Of a stretch of DNA of 56,133 nucleotides, positions 1 through 8,382 are shown piece after piece. The stretch spans positions 1 through 56,133 of the forward strand of contig NZ_BLAY01000052.1 in the NCBI RefSeq assembly GCF_020521235.1, read 5' to 3'. This DNA comes from Microseira wollei NIES-4236 (GTDB lineage Bacteria; Cyanobacteriota; Cyanobacteriia; Cyanobacteriales; Aerosakkonemataceae). The number at the start of each line of letters is the position of its first letter. Positions within the stretch are counted from its first letter, which is position 1. The notes below the pieces were generated by a model, which did not search any database, was not told the DNA's origin, and saw only the letters and a program-made list of their open reading frames with translations. Both the position numbers and the translations under genes were made by a program.

Positions 1-225
1 AACGATCCTGGTAGGGAACATCAATAACCTTGGCGCTGAACGAGAAGCTTTTTTGCTGTTCCCTACAATCAATGTTGCTCGAAAAGATGCAATTGGAAAC
101 GATATGATATCAACGATCCTGGTAGGGGCACGGCATCAATAGACTTTGCGCTAAACTCGAAGGTTTTCTGCCGCCGTGCCCCTACGATCGATGTTGATCA
201 AATAGATGCAATTGGAAACGATATA
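1..225. repeat. Two tandem diverged copies of a ~112 bp repeat
   Basis: Both units begin AACGATCCTGGTAGGG (1 and 112) and end in GATGCAATTGGAAACGATAT. Each contains an inner inverted repeat; in the second copy GTAGGGGCACGGC pairs with GCCGTGCCCCTAC. The same GTAGGGGCACGGCA core recurs at 14184, 16631 and 54773, so this is a dispersed family. It lies just downstream of the minus-strand NACHT gene and could act as a hairpin terminator, but this is inference. Confidence 0.7.
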
Positions 226-233
226 ACACCCAC

Positions 234-2156
234 CTATTCCGCTCGTTTCCTCCTTTCTAATAGATTCTTGGCGAATTTCCTCACCTGCTCATCTGGATCG
301 TTGTCTGCGCGATCGCGTAACAAGTCTAAGGTTTGGGGATGGTCGTGATAGTATCTGACAATTGCCTCCAGAGCGGTTTTCCGGGGATTGGTTAGACGCT
401 CATCATCGCTTGTAAAAGGATCGTTTAGGGCGCGATCGCACAACAACTCAAACATCCCAGGCGTATCTTTCCAACCACGGGCGAGTTCTTCCACCGCCAC
501 ATGGCGCACCCAATGATCCGCATGGTTTTCCGCCCAGTCTTTCAGCAGAATCAAGGTATCCGGGTCATCTTTCCAACTACGGGCAAGTGCTTCCACCGCC
601 GCACCGCGCACAATCCAATCCACATCGTTTTGCGCCCGGTCTTTAAGCAGAATCAAGGTATCCGGGTCATCTTTCCAACCACGGGCGAGTCCTTGCACCG
701 CTGTATTGCGTACAGCGTATTTCGCATCGTTTTGCGCCCGGTCTTTAAGCAGAATCAAGGTATCCGGGTCATCTTTCCAACCACTGGCGAGTTCTGCGAC
801 CGCGAAAACGCGCACAATCCAATACACATCGTTTTGCGCCCGGTCTTTAAGCAGAATCAAGGTATCCGGATCATCTTTCCAACCACGGGCGAGTCCTTGC
901 ACCGCCGCACAGCGCACAAGACCATTCGCATCGTTTTGCACCCGGTCTTTAAGCAGAATTAAGGTATCCGGGTCATCTTTCCAGTTCCGCGCGATCGCCC
1001 GCACGGCTGAATGTGGTACATAAGACTCGGAATCAAATTGCATACAGGATTTTAGCCAGGGCAGGGTTTCTGGATCATCTTTCCAGTTAATGGCGATCGC
1101 CATCAAAATTGCAGTAGCCGCTTCTTCATTAAACCTGTACGGATATTCCGCTTCAACTTCTTTTTTCAACACTTGTAGCAGTCGAGTTGCAACAGGAGCG
1201 ATCGCGCTTCTATTCCTCACTTCTGCCAAACAATTCGCTGCCAGTAAAAGGTTGCTAATCCCTTCCTTTTTCAGTAGTCCATTCCAATCCAGAAAATCAC
1301 GCCGATCAATTTTCTGCTCCAACAGATACTCAATAATTTCCCCAACGAACTTGGCATCAATCATCCCGCAAATCAGCAACAACACTTCATGCCAAGATTC
1401 ATCTTGCCAGTGCTTACCAAAAACATCATTAATTAGCCCCTCCAGCGCCAGCGTTTGCGTCTCTTTAAACTGCCAGACAAACTCCCAGGCACAGAAATAT
1501 TCCAGAAACGTGCGATGGACAAAAGCATAACTATTCGCACCCAGATAGCACAAAATAAAATTGCGGATTCGCAATTGCTTGATCGTCAAGCGGGCGATAT
1601 CTCTTGCTTGCGGCACCTCTTTAATTGTTTTCAAATAGTTGGTCAGGATATCTTCTAACTGCGTTTCGCCAATCAAATTCCCAGCCAAACCCTTTTCTTT
1701 CCCTTGCATCTGGTAGGCAACTTGGCGCAACATTGCCTGTTTGTCTTTCAAATCGATGACCACGGGAAATTTTTTTAATTCGGGGTCTTCTAAAACCTTG
1801 GCTTCCACATCCCACTGGTGCAATAATAACCCCGATGCCTTTTCGTAGAGGGTAGCGCGGTCTCTAGGAAGTTCCTGACTGCGGTTGAGAATTGCCATCA
1901 TCGTCAGCAGCAAGGGGTTTCCTGCTAGTTCCCGAATCGCTTTGGAATTGGTAATTCCCGTTCGCAGTCGCTGCCGTTTTCTGATTTTATCTTCTCCTTC
2001 TGGGAAGGTTTGATCGTGCCAGCGCTGGATAAAGTCTTCTATTTGTTCTGGGGTCAAATCTTGCAGCATGAAGTGGCGAAACCCTGCATCTCGCAGGCGT
2101 TGCGCTTTGTAACCCAGCCAGCGAGATGTGGCGTTCGCGTAGCGTGCCGGAGGCAT
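234..2156 (-). pseudogene. NACHT NTPase, C-terminal fragment with HEAT repeats
   Basis: This is the C-terminal part of a STAND (NACHT) NTPase whose N-terminal part lies immediately upstream on the same strand in another frame. After the first residues (MPPARYANA, encoded by an inserted repeat) the NACHT domain resumes at TSRWLGYKAQRLRD, where family members carry the sensor-1-like TSR. Winged-helix and helical regions follow to about residue 340. The remainder is HEAT-like repeats of exactly 34 residues (102 bp), with the constant half WKDDPDTLILLKDR and the variable half AxNDxxxxVRxxAVxxLA. About five copies near residues 385-560 are almost identical at DNA level. NACHT-HEAT proteins are known bacterial NLR-like sensors, several of them in phage defence. 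The HEAT array would be the sensing part. Alone this fragment lacks the P-loop and should be non-functional. Confidence 0.8.
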
Positions 2157-3403
2157 ATCGCCTGCACTTTCGGATACTTATTAGTAAAGCTGTGAATATC
2201 GGTAACGACGACTTCCCGCAGTGCCGGATCGAATACTTCATCCAACCCATCAAACATCGCAATTGCATGTCCCCGTTTTAACCATTCTTCCAATTGATGT
2301 TGGTTCAATCGCTCCAAAATATCGCCAGCATGTAAAAATTCCAGAATGCCATTGCATTTCCCGCTATGGCGATTGCGGGCATAAGTGCGTAATTCAATTA
2401 ACAGGGGAATTGGGTAAACAGGCAAATCCTTCAACGGTCTTTCTGCCCATTTCAAAGCAATATATTGCAGCAGCGTTGATTTTCCCGCCCCCGGATCGCC
2501 TAAAATAACCGTATACTGAGACAATACGCGACTTTGCGGCTCTGGAGAACCCGGATCGCCTACAATTTCAAACACCGAGCGAATTGGCTGTTCTACGTAG
2601 GCTTTGCGGTAGCGTTCCACCTCGAATTCGGCAATTTCTGCATCTAATTGGTTTTGCGATCGCAATTCCCGCAACAGTTCTTTGGGAATCTCATAAACCT
2701 GGGGTAAAAATTCCTGGCACTCCCGCGCATTTTGCGGCACGAAGACGTTCCACAGCTTTAACTCGTTGTAAGCGTATGCAATGGCATCCATCGATTCCAA
2801 CCGCAGATTACCATACTGTTCCCGCAGCGCTTCCCGATACCGCCTCAAATCAAATTCAATCGGAATCCCAGCCATTTCTTTCAACTGTTCCGCAGCAGCT
2901 TCCTGCGCCTGCGCCGCAAAAATAGCTTGCAGTTTATCGGCATCTTTAATAATATTTTTTACTCGTTTGAGATAGCGCTTGCTAATCTGTCCCCAATCAA
3001 ACTCCTCCGGCAAAAAAGGCAAATTCATCTCGCGCCAAGTTCGCGCCATAATTTGAATATCGAGTCCCTGAGAATCGCTATTAAAAGCACTCCCCAAAGT
3101 CGCCGCAATTTTTTCTTGATTGACAAAATCCTGCAACGGTTTAACGTACTGTTTAATCAGAATTTCATCATAATCAGCCCGTTCTAATTCCTGCTGTACC
3201 AATAGCAAAAATTGAGTTAACGCCTTACCATAAGCTTCCTTGAGGGGGTCTTTTTCCGGCAGGTGAATCACCTTTTTCAGGCAGTCTTTAAAGAAATCCT
3301 TCGCATAATCCTTCGCCGATTCCTTAGCCAAGTCTTCTAAGATTGGTTTAAATACCAACCCCGCTGCTTGCGCCACGCCCCAAACAACCAGCCATTCCGA
3401 CAT
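2054..3403 (-). pseudogene. NACHT NTPase, N-terminal fragment with P-loop
   Basis: This is the N-terminal part of the same broken gene. Residues 1-280 form an alpha-helical N-terminal effector/adaptor region without catalytic motifs I can name. The Walker A motif GDPGAGKSTLL is near residue 300 and Walker B AIAMFDGLDEV near residue 378. The natural reading frame stops making sense after YPKVQAI (about position 2157), where an inserted repeat shifts the frame; the last ~35 residues to the stop at 2054 are out-of-frame translation. Removing 26 bp (or 23 bp if one codon is retained) restores KVQAI-TSRWLGY, the expected NACHT sequence. Whether some product forms by frameshifting is unknown. Start ATG at 3403; no further in-frame upstream start was needed. 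Confidence 0.8.
2130..2156. mobile_element. Short dispersed repeat (~27 bp) inserted in the NACHT gene
   Basis: The 27 bp here (plus strand begins GGCGTTCGCG, ends GCCGGAGGCAT) recur with one mismatch at 11455-11481, beside the IscB gene. It lies exactly at the frame break of the NACHT gene. Very small mobile repeats of 20-27 bp are established in Nostoc-type genomes; assigning this sequence to that class is my inference from its size, its two copies and its position. Confidence 0.75.
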
Positions 3404-3574
3404 AAGATAATATCCGCCAGAAAAATTTATCTCTTCCTAATATGGCACTGGCTTTGGCGTAGCTTCAACGTTGAAGAAGACATGGCTAAAAAGTATATCT
3501 TTGGATAGATGAGGTGCAATTGGTGATATGCTTTTAAAACAGCACTCTTGTGGTGTCCGAGAGAAAAAGTAACA

Positions 3575-3687
3575 CAGCGGATTGCCAGCGAATGAAGTAC
3601 AGCCACTTTGGCTTCGTTTGTGTAGCGGCAGCATTAATGCTGCCGCTACACAAACGAAGGTATACCATCTAAGGCTGCAAACCGCTA
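3575..3687. mobile_element. MITE (IS630/Tc1-like), copy 1
   Basis: Outer ends CAGCGGATTG and CCGCTA enclose a long palindrome: GTGTAGCGGCAGC pairs with GCTGCCGCTACAC around ATTAAT. It is 113 bp. The right flank is TA; the left flank is CA, so the target duplication has decayed on one side. Further copies are at 5332, 6827, 16501, 18032, 47221 and 52971. Confidence 0.8.
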
Positions 3688-3738
3688 TAATTCGCTGGCT
3701 CTACCCGGTGCTGCGTCATAGTTCCGGCTGGTGGTTAA

Positions 3739-3984
3739 ATGAAAAATGTCATGTGGGAAGTCAAACACTGCGAGAAATGCAGCCGTTTTGCCGTAATGAG
3801 CGTAGATGGATTTTGGGGATGTTTGAAGTGTCGAGAATTACCTGTGGATACTGATGACCAATCTGGCGAAAGGAAATGCGTTTTTTGTCGTAAACCTCTC
3901 ATCCTACTGATGGAAGCTTGTCTGGACTGCGGTAATCAACCTCGCTACGAGGATAGAAAAATTCATGGGCGGCGGTTATATTAA
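3739..3984 (+). CDS. Small zinc-ribbon-like protein
   Basis: An 81-residue protein with two CxxC pairs per half: CEKC and CLKC in the first part, CVFC and CLDC in the second. This is the pattern of one or two treble-clef/rubredoxin-like zinc ribbons. I do not recognise a family beyond that. No good Shine-Dalgarno is visible; the ATG at 3751 in the same frame is an alternative start. It lies 40 bp upstream of the GH10-like gene on the same strand. Even spacing of cysteines and lack of overlap with another gene argue that it is real. Function is unknown; a structural or nucleic-acid-binding role would be typical for such ribbons. Confidence 0.6.
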   Translation: MKNVMWEVKHCEKCSRFAVMSVDGFWGCLKCRELPVDTDDQSGERKCVFCRKPLILLMEACLDCGNQPRYEDRKIHGRRLY

Positions 3985-4024
3985 AATCTGTTAAGGATTT
4001 TGCGTAGAATTAAACCATCATTCG

Positions 4025-5206
4025 ATGCAGCGATCGCTTAAACGTTTTTTTCCTATCCTGGCACTGATATCGTTCTTGACGGTATTACTGGCGAACAACT
4101 TCGCCCCAGCGCGCGCCCAGCTACCGACTCCGGAAATACCCCGCCAGGAAATTCGCGGAGTTTGGATTACCAGCAACGATCTGGACATTCTCAAAGATCG
4201 TGCCAAAGTCCAGGATGCTACCAGTCAACTGCGACGGCTGAATTTCAACACCCTCTATCCTGTGGTGTGGAATTCTGGCTATGTCATGTATCCCAGTCCC
4301 GTCGCACAAAGGAAAGGTATCCAACCCTTTGTTTACAAAGGTTCAGATGGACACGATATTTTAGCTGACTTAATTGTCCAATCCCATCGCCAAAACTTAC
4401 TGGTAATTCCCTGGTTTGAGTTTGGTTTCATGGCACCTCCAACTTCGGAATTGGCATTAAATCATCCAGATTGGCTGACGCAAAAGCAAGATGGTAGCCA
4501 AACATCAATTAGCGCGGCGGGAGAGGTTAGTTGGCTCAATCCTTTCCATCCCGAAGTGCAGAAATTTATTACCGATCTCGTGTTGGAAGTCGTCACTAAA
4601 TACGATGTGGATGGGATTCAATTTGACGATCACATGAGTTTGCCCCGCGAATTTGGCTACGATCGGTACACGGTTGCATTGTACGCACGGGAAACCAATA
4701 ACAATCCGCCAACCGATCCCGACGATCCAGCATGGATGCAATGGCGATCCGATAAAATCACCGCGTTTATGTTACAACTCAACCAAGCGGTAAAAGCACA
4801 AAAACCCAAAGCCATTTTCTCGGTTTCCCCCAACTATTACGACTTTGCTTATAAGTTGCACTTGCAAGACTGGCTCACCTGGGTAAGAATGAATATCGTA
4901 GACGAGCTAATTGTGCAAGTTTATCGTCACGAACTGAACTCGTTTACTGCAAAGATTGACTTCCCAGAAATTCAAGAAAGCCAACAAAGGATTCCAACCG
5001 GAATTGGTATTATGGCAGGATTGCGAAATCGTCCCGTTTCCATGCAACAAATTCAGTCCCAAGTACAAGCTGCTCAAGAACGCGGTTTGGGCGTCACCTT
5101 CTTTTATTATGAAAGCCTTTGGGAGCGTGCGCCAGAACCAGTTGCAGAGCGACAAGCTGCATTTCAAAATCTCTTCAGATATCCCGCAATTCGCGCCAGA
5201 ATATAA
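4025..5206 (+). CDS. Secreted family 10-like glycosyl hydrolase (GHL10/DUF187)
   Basis: A 393-residue protein with an N-terminal signal sequence (basic MQRSLKR, then a hydrophobic run to LLANNFAPARAQ), so it is exported. The mature part opens with EIRGVWITSNDLD and continues with LRRLNFNTLYPVVWNSGYVMYP, hallmarks of the GHL10 (PF02638-type) (beta/alpha)8 hydrolases that are common in cyanobacteria. DVDGIQFDDHMSLP and ISVSPNYYDFAY-like strands follow, consistent with catalytic acidic residues of the barrel. The length suits a single catalytic domain without a binding module. Substrate is unknown; cell-envelope or sheath polysaccharide is a guess. It appears to be transcribed alone or with the preceding zinc-ribbon gene. 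Confidence 0.85.
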   Translation: MQRSLKRFFPILALISFLTVLLANNFAPARAQLPTPEIPRQEIRGVWITSNDLDILKDRAKVQDATSQLRRLNFNTLYPVVWNSGYVMYPSPVAQRKGIQPFVYKGSDGHDILADLIVQSHRQNLLVIPWFEFGFMAPPTSELALNHPDWLTQKQDGSQTSISAAGEVSWLNPFHPEVQKFITDLVLEVVTKYDVDGIQFDDHMSLPREFGYDRYTVALYARETNNNPPTDPDDPAWMQWRSDKITAFMLQLNQAVKAQKPKAIFSVSPNYYDFAYKLHLQDWLTWVRMNIVDELIVQVYRHELNSFTAKIDFPEIQESQQRIPTGIGIMAGLRNRPVSMQQIQSQVQAAQERGLGVTFFYYESLWERAPEPVAERQAAFQNLFRYPAIRARI

Positions 5207-5213
5207 CTAAAGT

Positions 5214-5250
5214 TGCTAATGGCTAATTGCTAATTGCTAATTGCTAATAA
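5214..5250. repeat. Heptamer tandem repeat (GCTAATT type)
   Basis: Successive GCTAATG/GCTAATT heptamers directly after the hydrolase stop codon. Similar arrays lie at 5553-5605, 8283-8378, 45028-45061 and 54650-54715. Short tandemly repeated heptamers are a known feature of filamentous cyanobacterial genomes. Confidence 0.8.
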
Positions 5251-5535
5251 CTCAAGTTGCTAGTTACATCGAGCCAAAGAAACCGGGTTTCTGACTACTA
5301 GGCTCTGCCGTGGTCACGAGGGTAATCGGTACAGCGGCTTGCAGCCCTTGTGAGGTACAGCGTTTTCGCTTCGTTTGTGTAGCGGCACCCTTAAGGGTGC
5401 CGCTACACAAACGAAGGTGTACCTCACTAAGAAAGCAATCCGCTATAATTGTCACGATTCCACCACCAATTACCAATTACCAATTACCTATTACCTATTA
5501 CCAATCTCACAACTTATAACTAGCAACTTGCGTTA
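5248..5535. mobile_element. Inverted-repeat element (AAGTTGCTAGTTA family), copy 1, with nested MITE
   Basis: Left end TAACTCAAGTTGCTAGTTA (5248-5266) is matched by right end TAACTAGCAACTTGCGTTA (5517-5535). The same ends bound elements at 48039-48249 and 54615-54757. The interior here carries a GAAACCGGGTTTC repeat and a complete copy of the TA-flanked MITE (5332-5445), so the two families are nested. No coding capacity. Confidence 0.75.
5332..5445. mobile_element. MITE (IS630/Tc1-like), copy 2
   Basis: A 114 bp palindromic element, ends CAGCGGCTTGC and GCAATCCGCTA, flanked on both sides by TA (5330-5331 and 5446-5447), the target duplication expected of Tc1/mariner-IS630 elements. Core hairpin GTGTAGCGGCACCC with GGGTGCCGCTACAC. 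Confidence 0.85.
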
Positions 5536-5638
5536 ATATAATATTTTTGCTAACAGCCATTAGCAATTAGCAATTAGCCATTAGCCATTAGCCATTAGCC
5601 ATTAGCAAATATAACCTTTCAACACAAGTGTATACACG

Positions 5639-6784
5639 ATGGAAACGGGGAAGAAAATTCTGGCGATTGGTGGTGGAATTGGTGGCGCTGCAACTGCACT
5701 AGCACTTCATCGCGTTGGATTTAAACCGATTGTTTACGAGCGCAGCGAAACTTTGAGAGAAGTCGGTGCTGGAGTCGCGCTTTGGGCGAATGCCACTCGT
5801 GTTTTGCAAGAGTTAGGTGTTTTAGAAGATGTGTTACGCGCCAGCGATCCGATTACGAACTATCAGTTCTTTTCCCATAGGGGCAAACAATTGATCGACC
5901 TCCGCGTCGATGGTTTTGAAGTGCCAGCGGTAGCTATCCATCGTGCTGATTTGCAGGCGTTGCTTTGGCAAAAACTCCCGTTGGATCGGTGTGTTTTAGG
6001 TCAGGTGTTTGAGCGGTTCGAGCAAGTCGGAAACAAAGTTATTGCCCATTTCTCTGCTGGTTTAGCAGACGAAGGAGATGGGTTGATTGGAGCTGATGGG
6101 TTGCGCTCGCGCGTGCGAGCGCAACTGTTTGGTGAAGCGAAACCAATTTATCGCGGCATGACATCATATCGAGGAATAACAAATTACATACCTGACACCT
6201 ACAAACGTGGATACATCTGTGAATTTCTGGGTGCAGGAAAAGCCTTCGGATTTGTCACAATTGGCAAAGGGCGAATGTATTGGTATGTCGCATCTAAAGC
6301 ATCAGAAGCACAACCCGACGCACCCATTGGTCGTAAGCGAGAGCTTCAAGAAATGTTTCAAAATTGGCCTTCACCTATTCCGGAAATGATTGCTGCAACT
6401 GATGAAGCCAATATTATCAAAACCGATCTCTATGACCGCGTACCGCTGCAAAAATGGAGCTTTTCAAACATTACATTGCTCGGTGATGCCGCACACCCAA
6501 CTCTGCCAACAATGGGACAAGGTGCTTGCATGGCAATTGAAGATGCCCTTGTCGTCACCAAATGTTTGCTCGAACAGTCAGATGCCGCAACAGCTTTCCG
6601 TCAGTATGAATCCCTGCGCCTGATTCGCACCAAAAAGATTTTCGAACAATCATTACTAATTGGTAAAGTTGCTCGAATAGAGAATCCCGTTGTTGTGGCA
6701 CTGCGAAATACATTGATGAAATTGCTATCACAACAGTTTGAAAATGACTATAAAGCCCTTCACGCTTACAGAGTTAGCTTTTAA
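5639..6784 (+). CDS. FAD-dependent monooxygenase
   Basis: A 381-residue class A flavoprotein monooxygenase of the PHBH fold. The N-terminal FAD-binding GxGxxG is AIGGGIGGAATALAL (residues 9-23), the DG motif is GDGLIGADGLRSRVR (about 143-157), and the GD motif is LLGDAAHPTLPTMGQGACMAIEDA (about 280-303). The length is standard for single-domain members related to salicylate/3-hydroxybenzoate hydroxylases and zeaxanthin epoxidase-like proteins. It would use NAD(P)H and O2 to hydroxylate or epoxidise a small, perhaps aromatic, substrate. Neighbours give no pathway clue; repeats flank it on both sides. Start chosen at the only ATG before the Rossmann motif. Confidence 0.88.
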   Translation: METGKKILAIGGGIGGAATALALHRVGFKPIVYERSETLREVGAGVALWANATRVLQELGVLEDVLRASDPITNYQFFSHRGKQLIDLRVDGFEVPAVAIHRADLQALLWQKLPLDRCVLGQVFERFEQVGNKVIAHFSAGLADEGDGLIGADGLRSRVRAQLFGEAKPIYRGMTSYRGITNYIPDTYKRGYICEFLGAGKAFGFVTIGKGRMYWYVASKASEAQPDAPIGRKRELQEMFQNWPSPIPEMIAATDEANIIKTDLYDRVPLQKWSFSNITLLGDAAHPTLPTMGQGACMAIEDALVVTKCLLEQSDAATAFRQYESLRLIRTKKIFEQSLLIGKVARIENPVVVALRNTLMKLLSQQFENDYKALHAYRVSF

Positions 6785-6826
6785 GGAACGTTTTTTTGGA
6801 TGATATTGGTGTAATCTTGATTCATA

Positions 6827-6939
6827 CAGCAGATTGCTTTTCGTGTAAGGTACAGCCAAAAGGCTTCCTTTGTGTAGCGGCAGCATTAAGGGTGCCCGCA
6901 CACCGCTGTCGGTGTACCTCATGCGGCTGCAATCCGCTA
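6827..6939. mobile_element. MITE (IS630/Tc1-like), copy 3
   Basis: A 113 bp member of the same family, ends CAGCAGATTGC and GCAATCCGCTA, with TA at 6825-6826 and 6940-6941. The central palindrome is more decayed than in the other copies. Confidence 0.85.
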
Positions 6940-6981
6940 TAACCTTTACACATCGGATGCGAAATCCGATAAAGGCATTGA

Positions 6982-8298
6982 ATGATGGCACAGGAAAATT
7001 CTCTCTCTCAATCTCGCTTTCCTAAACTTCCTCTCCCTCCCCAGATAATGGGATCGGAGATCGGTTCTTTCGCTTACAATACCGTCGCTCATCGCTTACC
7101 GGATATTGCCCAAAGGGTAATCGATGACAATAAATTTCCGCTTGCTATTAAACCTCTCCAGAACATCAAGTCTAGGGCAGGCGAGACGCCTACCCCACAA
7201 GAGTTTTTGGAGAATTCTATTGTTGAGAACCTGCAAACTCTGATTCAGGAATTGCCCTACGGAAAAGTGCGATTTCTAAAAGATATTGAAGCGCCGGATA
7301 TTGCTGCGTGGAATAACTATTTAGAACCTTACCAGGGAAACAACTGGTTGGATATTCCCTGGTATTTTGCCGAGGCGTATTTTTACCGCCGGATTTTAGA
7401 AGCGACAAATTATTTCATCCCCGGAGACTGGCAGGGTTTCGATCCGTTTGAAAATCAAAAACGCCTGGGAATTTTAACTTCAAGTAAGTCTATCCAAGCA
7501 TTAAGCCCCCTCCTCAACAAATGGGTTAATTCAGGGCAAGATAGCCATCCAGATAATTTGATTGCTTTGTTGTATATTTCTTTATGGGGCAATCGCGCTG
7601 ATTTGAGCTTATGGCCTGCGGAATCAGGCGATCGCTCGAGTATAGATATTCATCAGCAAAAAGCTTATGTTTTGGCAGATAATACTGATGCGATCGCCAA
7701 TCAAATTTCCCGTTTTAAAGACGCCAGAATCGATTTTATCATTGATAATGCCGGTTTTGAACTATTTGGCGATTTGTGTCTCGTAGACTTCCTGCTAGCA
7801 ACGAATGCGGCTAAAACAATTTACCTACAATTGAAAGCGCATCCGACTTTTGTATCCGATGCGATGATAAAAGATATTCACCAAACGATAGAATTCTTAG
7901 GGAAAGATAGCGACACTCAGGTGCAGATGCTAGCGTCGCGGTGGCGATGGTATATTGAAAGCGATCGCTTGCGTCTCTGTCACGATCTATTCTGGACATC
8001 ACCCCTCGCGTTTTGGGAAATGCCCGATGCTTTGCGCCAAGAGTTATCCGAGTCGGATTTAATCTTGATTAAAGGGGATGCCAACTATCGACGACTGTTA
8101 GGCGATCGCCACTGGCCTTTTACCACTCGCTTTGAAGATATCGTAACCTACTTCCCCGCTCCAATGGTAGCGTTACGTACCCTCAAAGCAGAATTAGCAT
8201 CTGGGTTACAATTAGAGCAGATAGAAACCCTCAACCGCGAAGATCCCCAATGGTTAACTAACGGACGATGGGGAGTCATCCAATTTGCTAATAGCTAA
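6982..8298 (+). CDS. ARMT1-like damage-control phosphatase (DUF89)
   Basis: A 438-residue DUF89/ARMT1-like protein. DFIIDNAGFELFGDLCLVDFLL (about residues 250-271) contains the family DNAGxE motif that binds the metal. Family members are metal-dependent phosphatases that remove damaged sugar-phosphate metabolites; an earlier carboxyl-methyltransferase label is disputed. The N-terminal ~230 residues are the usual helical region. Residues about 65-74 (SRAGETPTPQ) are encoded by a GC-rich dispersed repeat (7175-7203) lying in frame, so a non-conserved loop insertion is likely. The last codons (FANS-stop) and the stop run into a heptamer repeat array. Either of two adjacent ATGs (6982, 6985) could start it. 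Confidence 0.85.
   Translation: MMAQENSLSQSRFPKLPLPPQIMGSEIGSFAYNTVAHRLPDIAQRVIDDNKFPLAIKPLQNIKSRAGETPTPQEFLENSIVENLQTLIQELPYGKVRFLKDIEAPDIAAWNNYLEPYQGNNWLDIPWYFAEAYFYRRILEATNYFIPGDWQGFDPFENQKRLGILTSSKSIQALSPLLNKWVNSGQDSHPDNLIALLYISLWGNRADLSLWPAESGDRSSIDIHQQKAYVLADNTDAIANQISRFKDARIDFIIDNAGFELFGDLCLVDFLLATNAAKTIYLQLKAHPTFVSDAMIKDIHQTIEFLGKDSDTQVQMLASRWRWYIESDRLRLCHDLFWTSPLAFWEMPDALRQELSESDLILIKGDANYRRLLGDRHWPFTTRFEDIVTYFPAPMVALRTLKAELASGLQLEQIETLNREDPQWLTNGRWGVIQFANS
7175..7203. repeat. GC-rich dispersed repeat inside a coding region
   Basis: GGGCAGGCGAGACGCC followed by TACCCCACAAGAG matches the intergenic sequence at 47505-47533 at 24 of 29 positions, all differences being transitions. Related CCCCACCCCACA sequence occurs at 51570-51670. 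Confidence 0.7.
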
Positions 8299-8378
8299 TA
8301 GCTAATAGAAAACCAATTAGCAATTAGCAATTAGCAATTAGCAATTAGCAATTAGCAATTACCAATTACCAATTACCA
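8283..8378. repeat. Heptamer tandem repeat array before threonine aldolase
   Basis: AGCTAAT units then about seven consecutive AATTAGC-type heptamers and AATTACC variants fill the whole gap between the ARMT1-like stop and the aldolase start. No separate promoter or Shine-Dalgarno is recognisable within it. Confidence 0.85.
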
Positions 8379-8382
8379 AAAT

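Noticed and set aside
434-1090. Regular 102 bp repeats as a CRISPR-like array
   Set aside because: The repeats are in frame, translate to HEAT units and are too long; there are no unrelated spacers or cas genes.
501-1530. Plus-strand open frames over the NACHT-HEAT gene
   Set aside because: They are antisense to the 102 bp repeats, have repetitive low-quality translations and no family motifs; the minus-strand frame explains the region.
3582-3854. Open frames inside MITE copies (also at 5310, 6728, 16484, 47036 and 52397)
   Set aside because: They read through the palindrome (peptides such as LCSGSINAAATQ recur in many copies) and are by-products of the repeat. At 47036 only the transposase part was kept, as a pseudogene.
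8283-8378. Heptamer arrays as CRISPR or regulatory operator arrays
   Set aside because: 7 bp units without spacers and present at many unrelated sites fit known cyanobacterial short tandem repeats.
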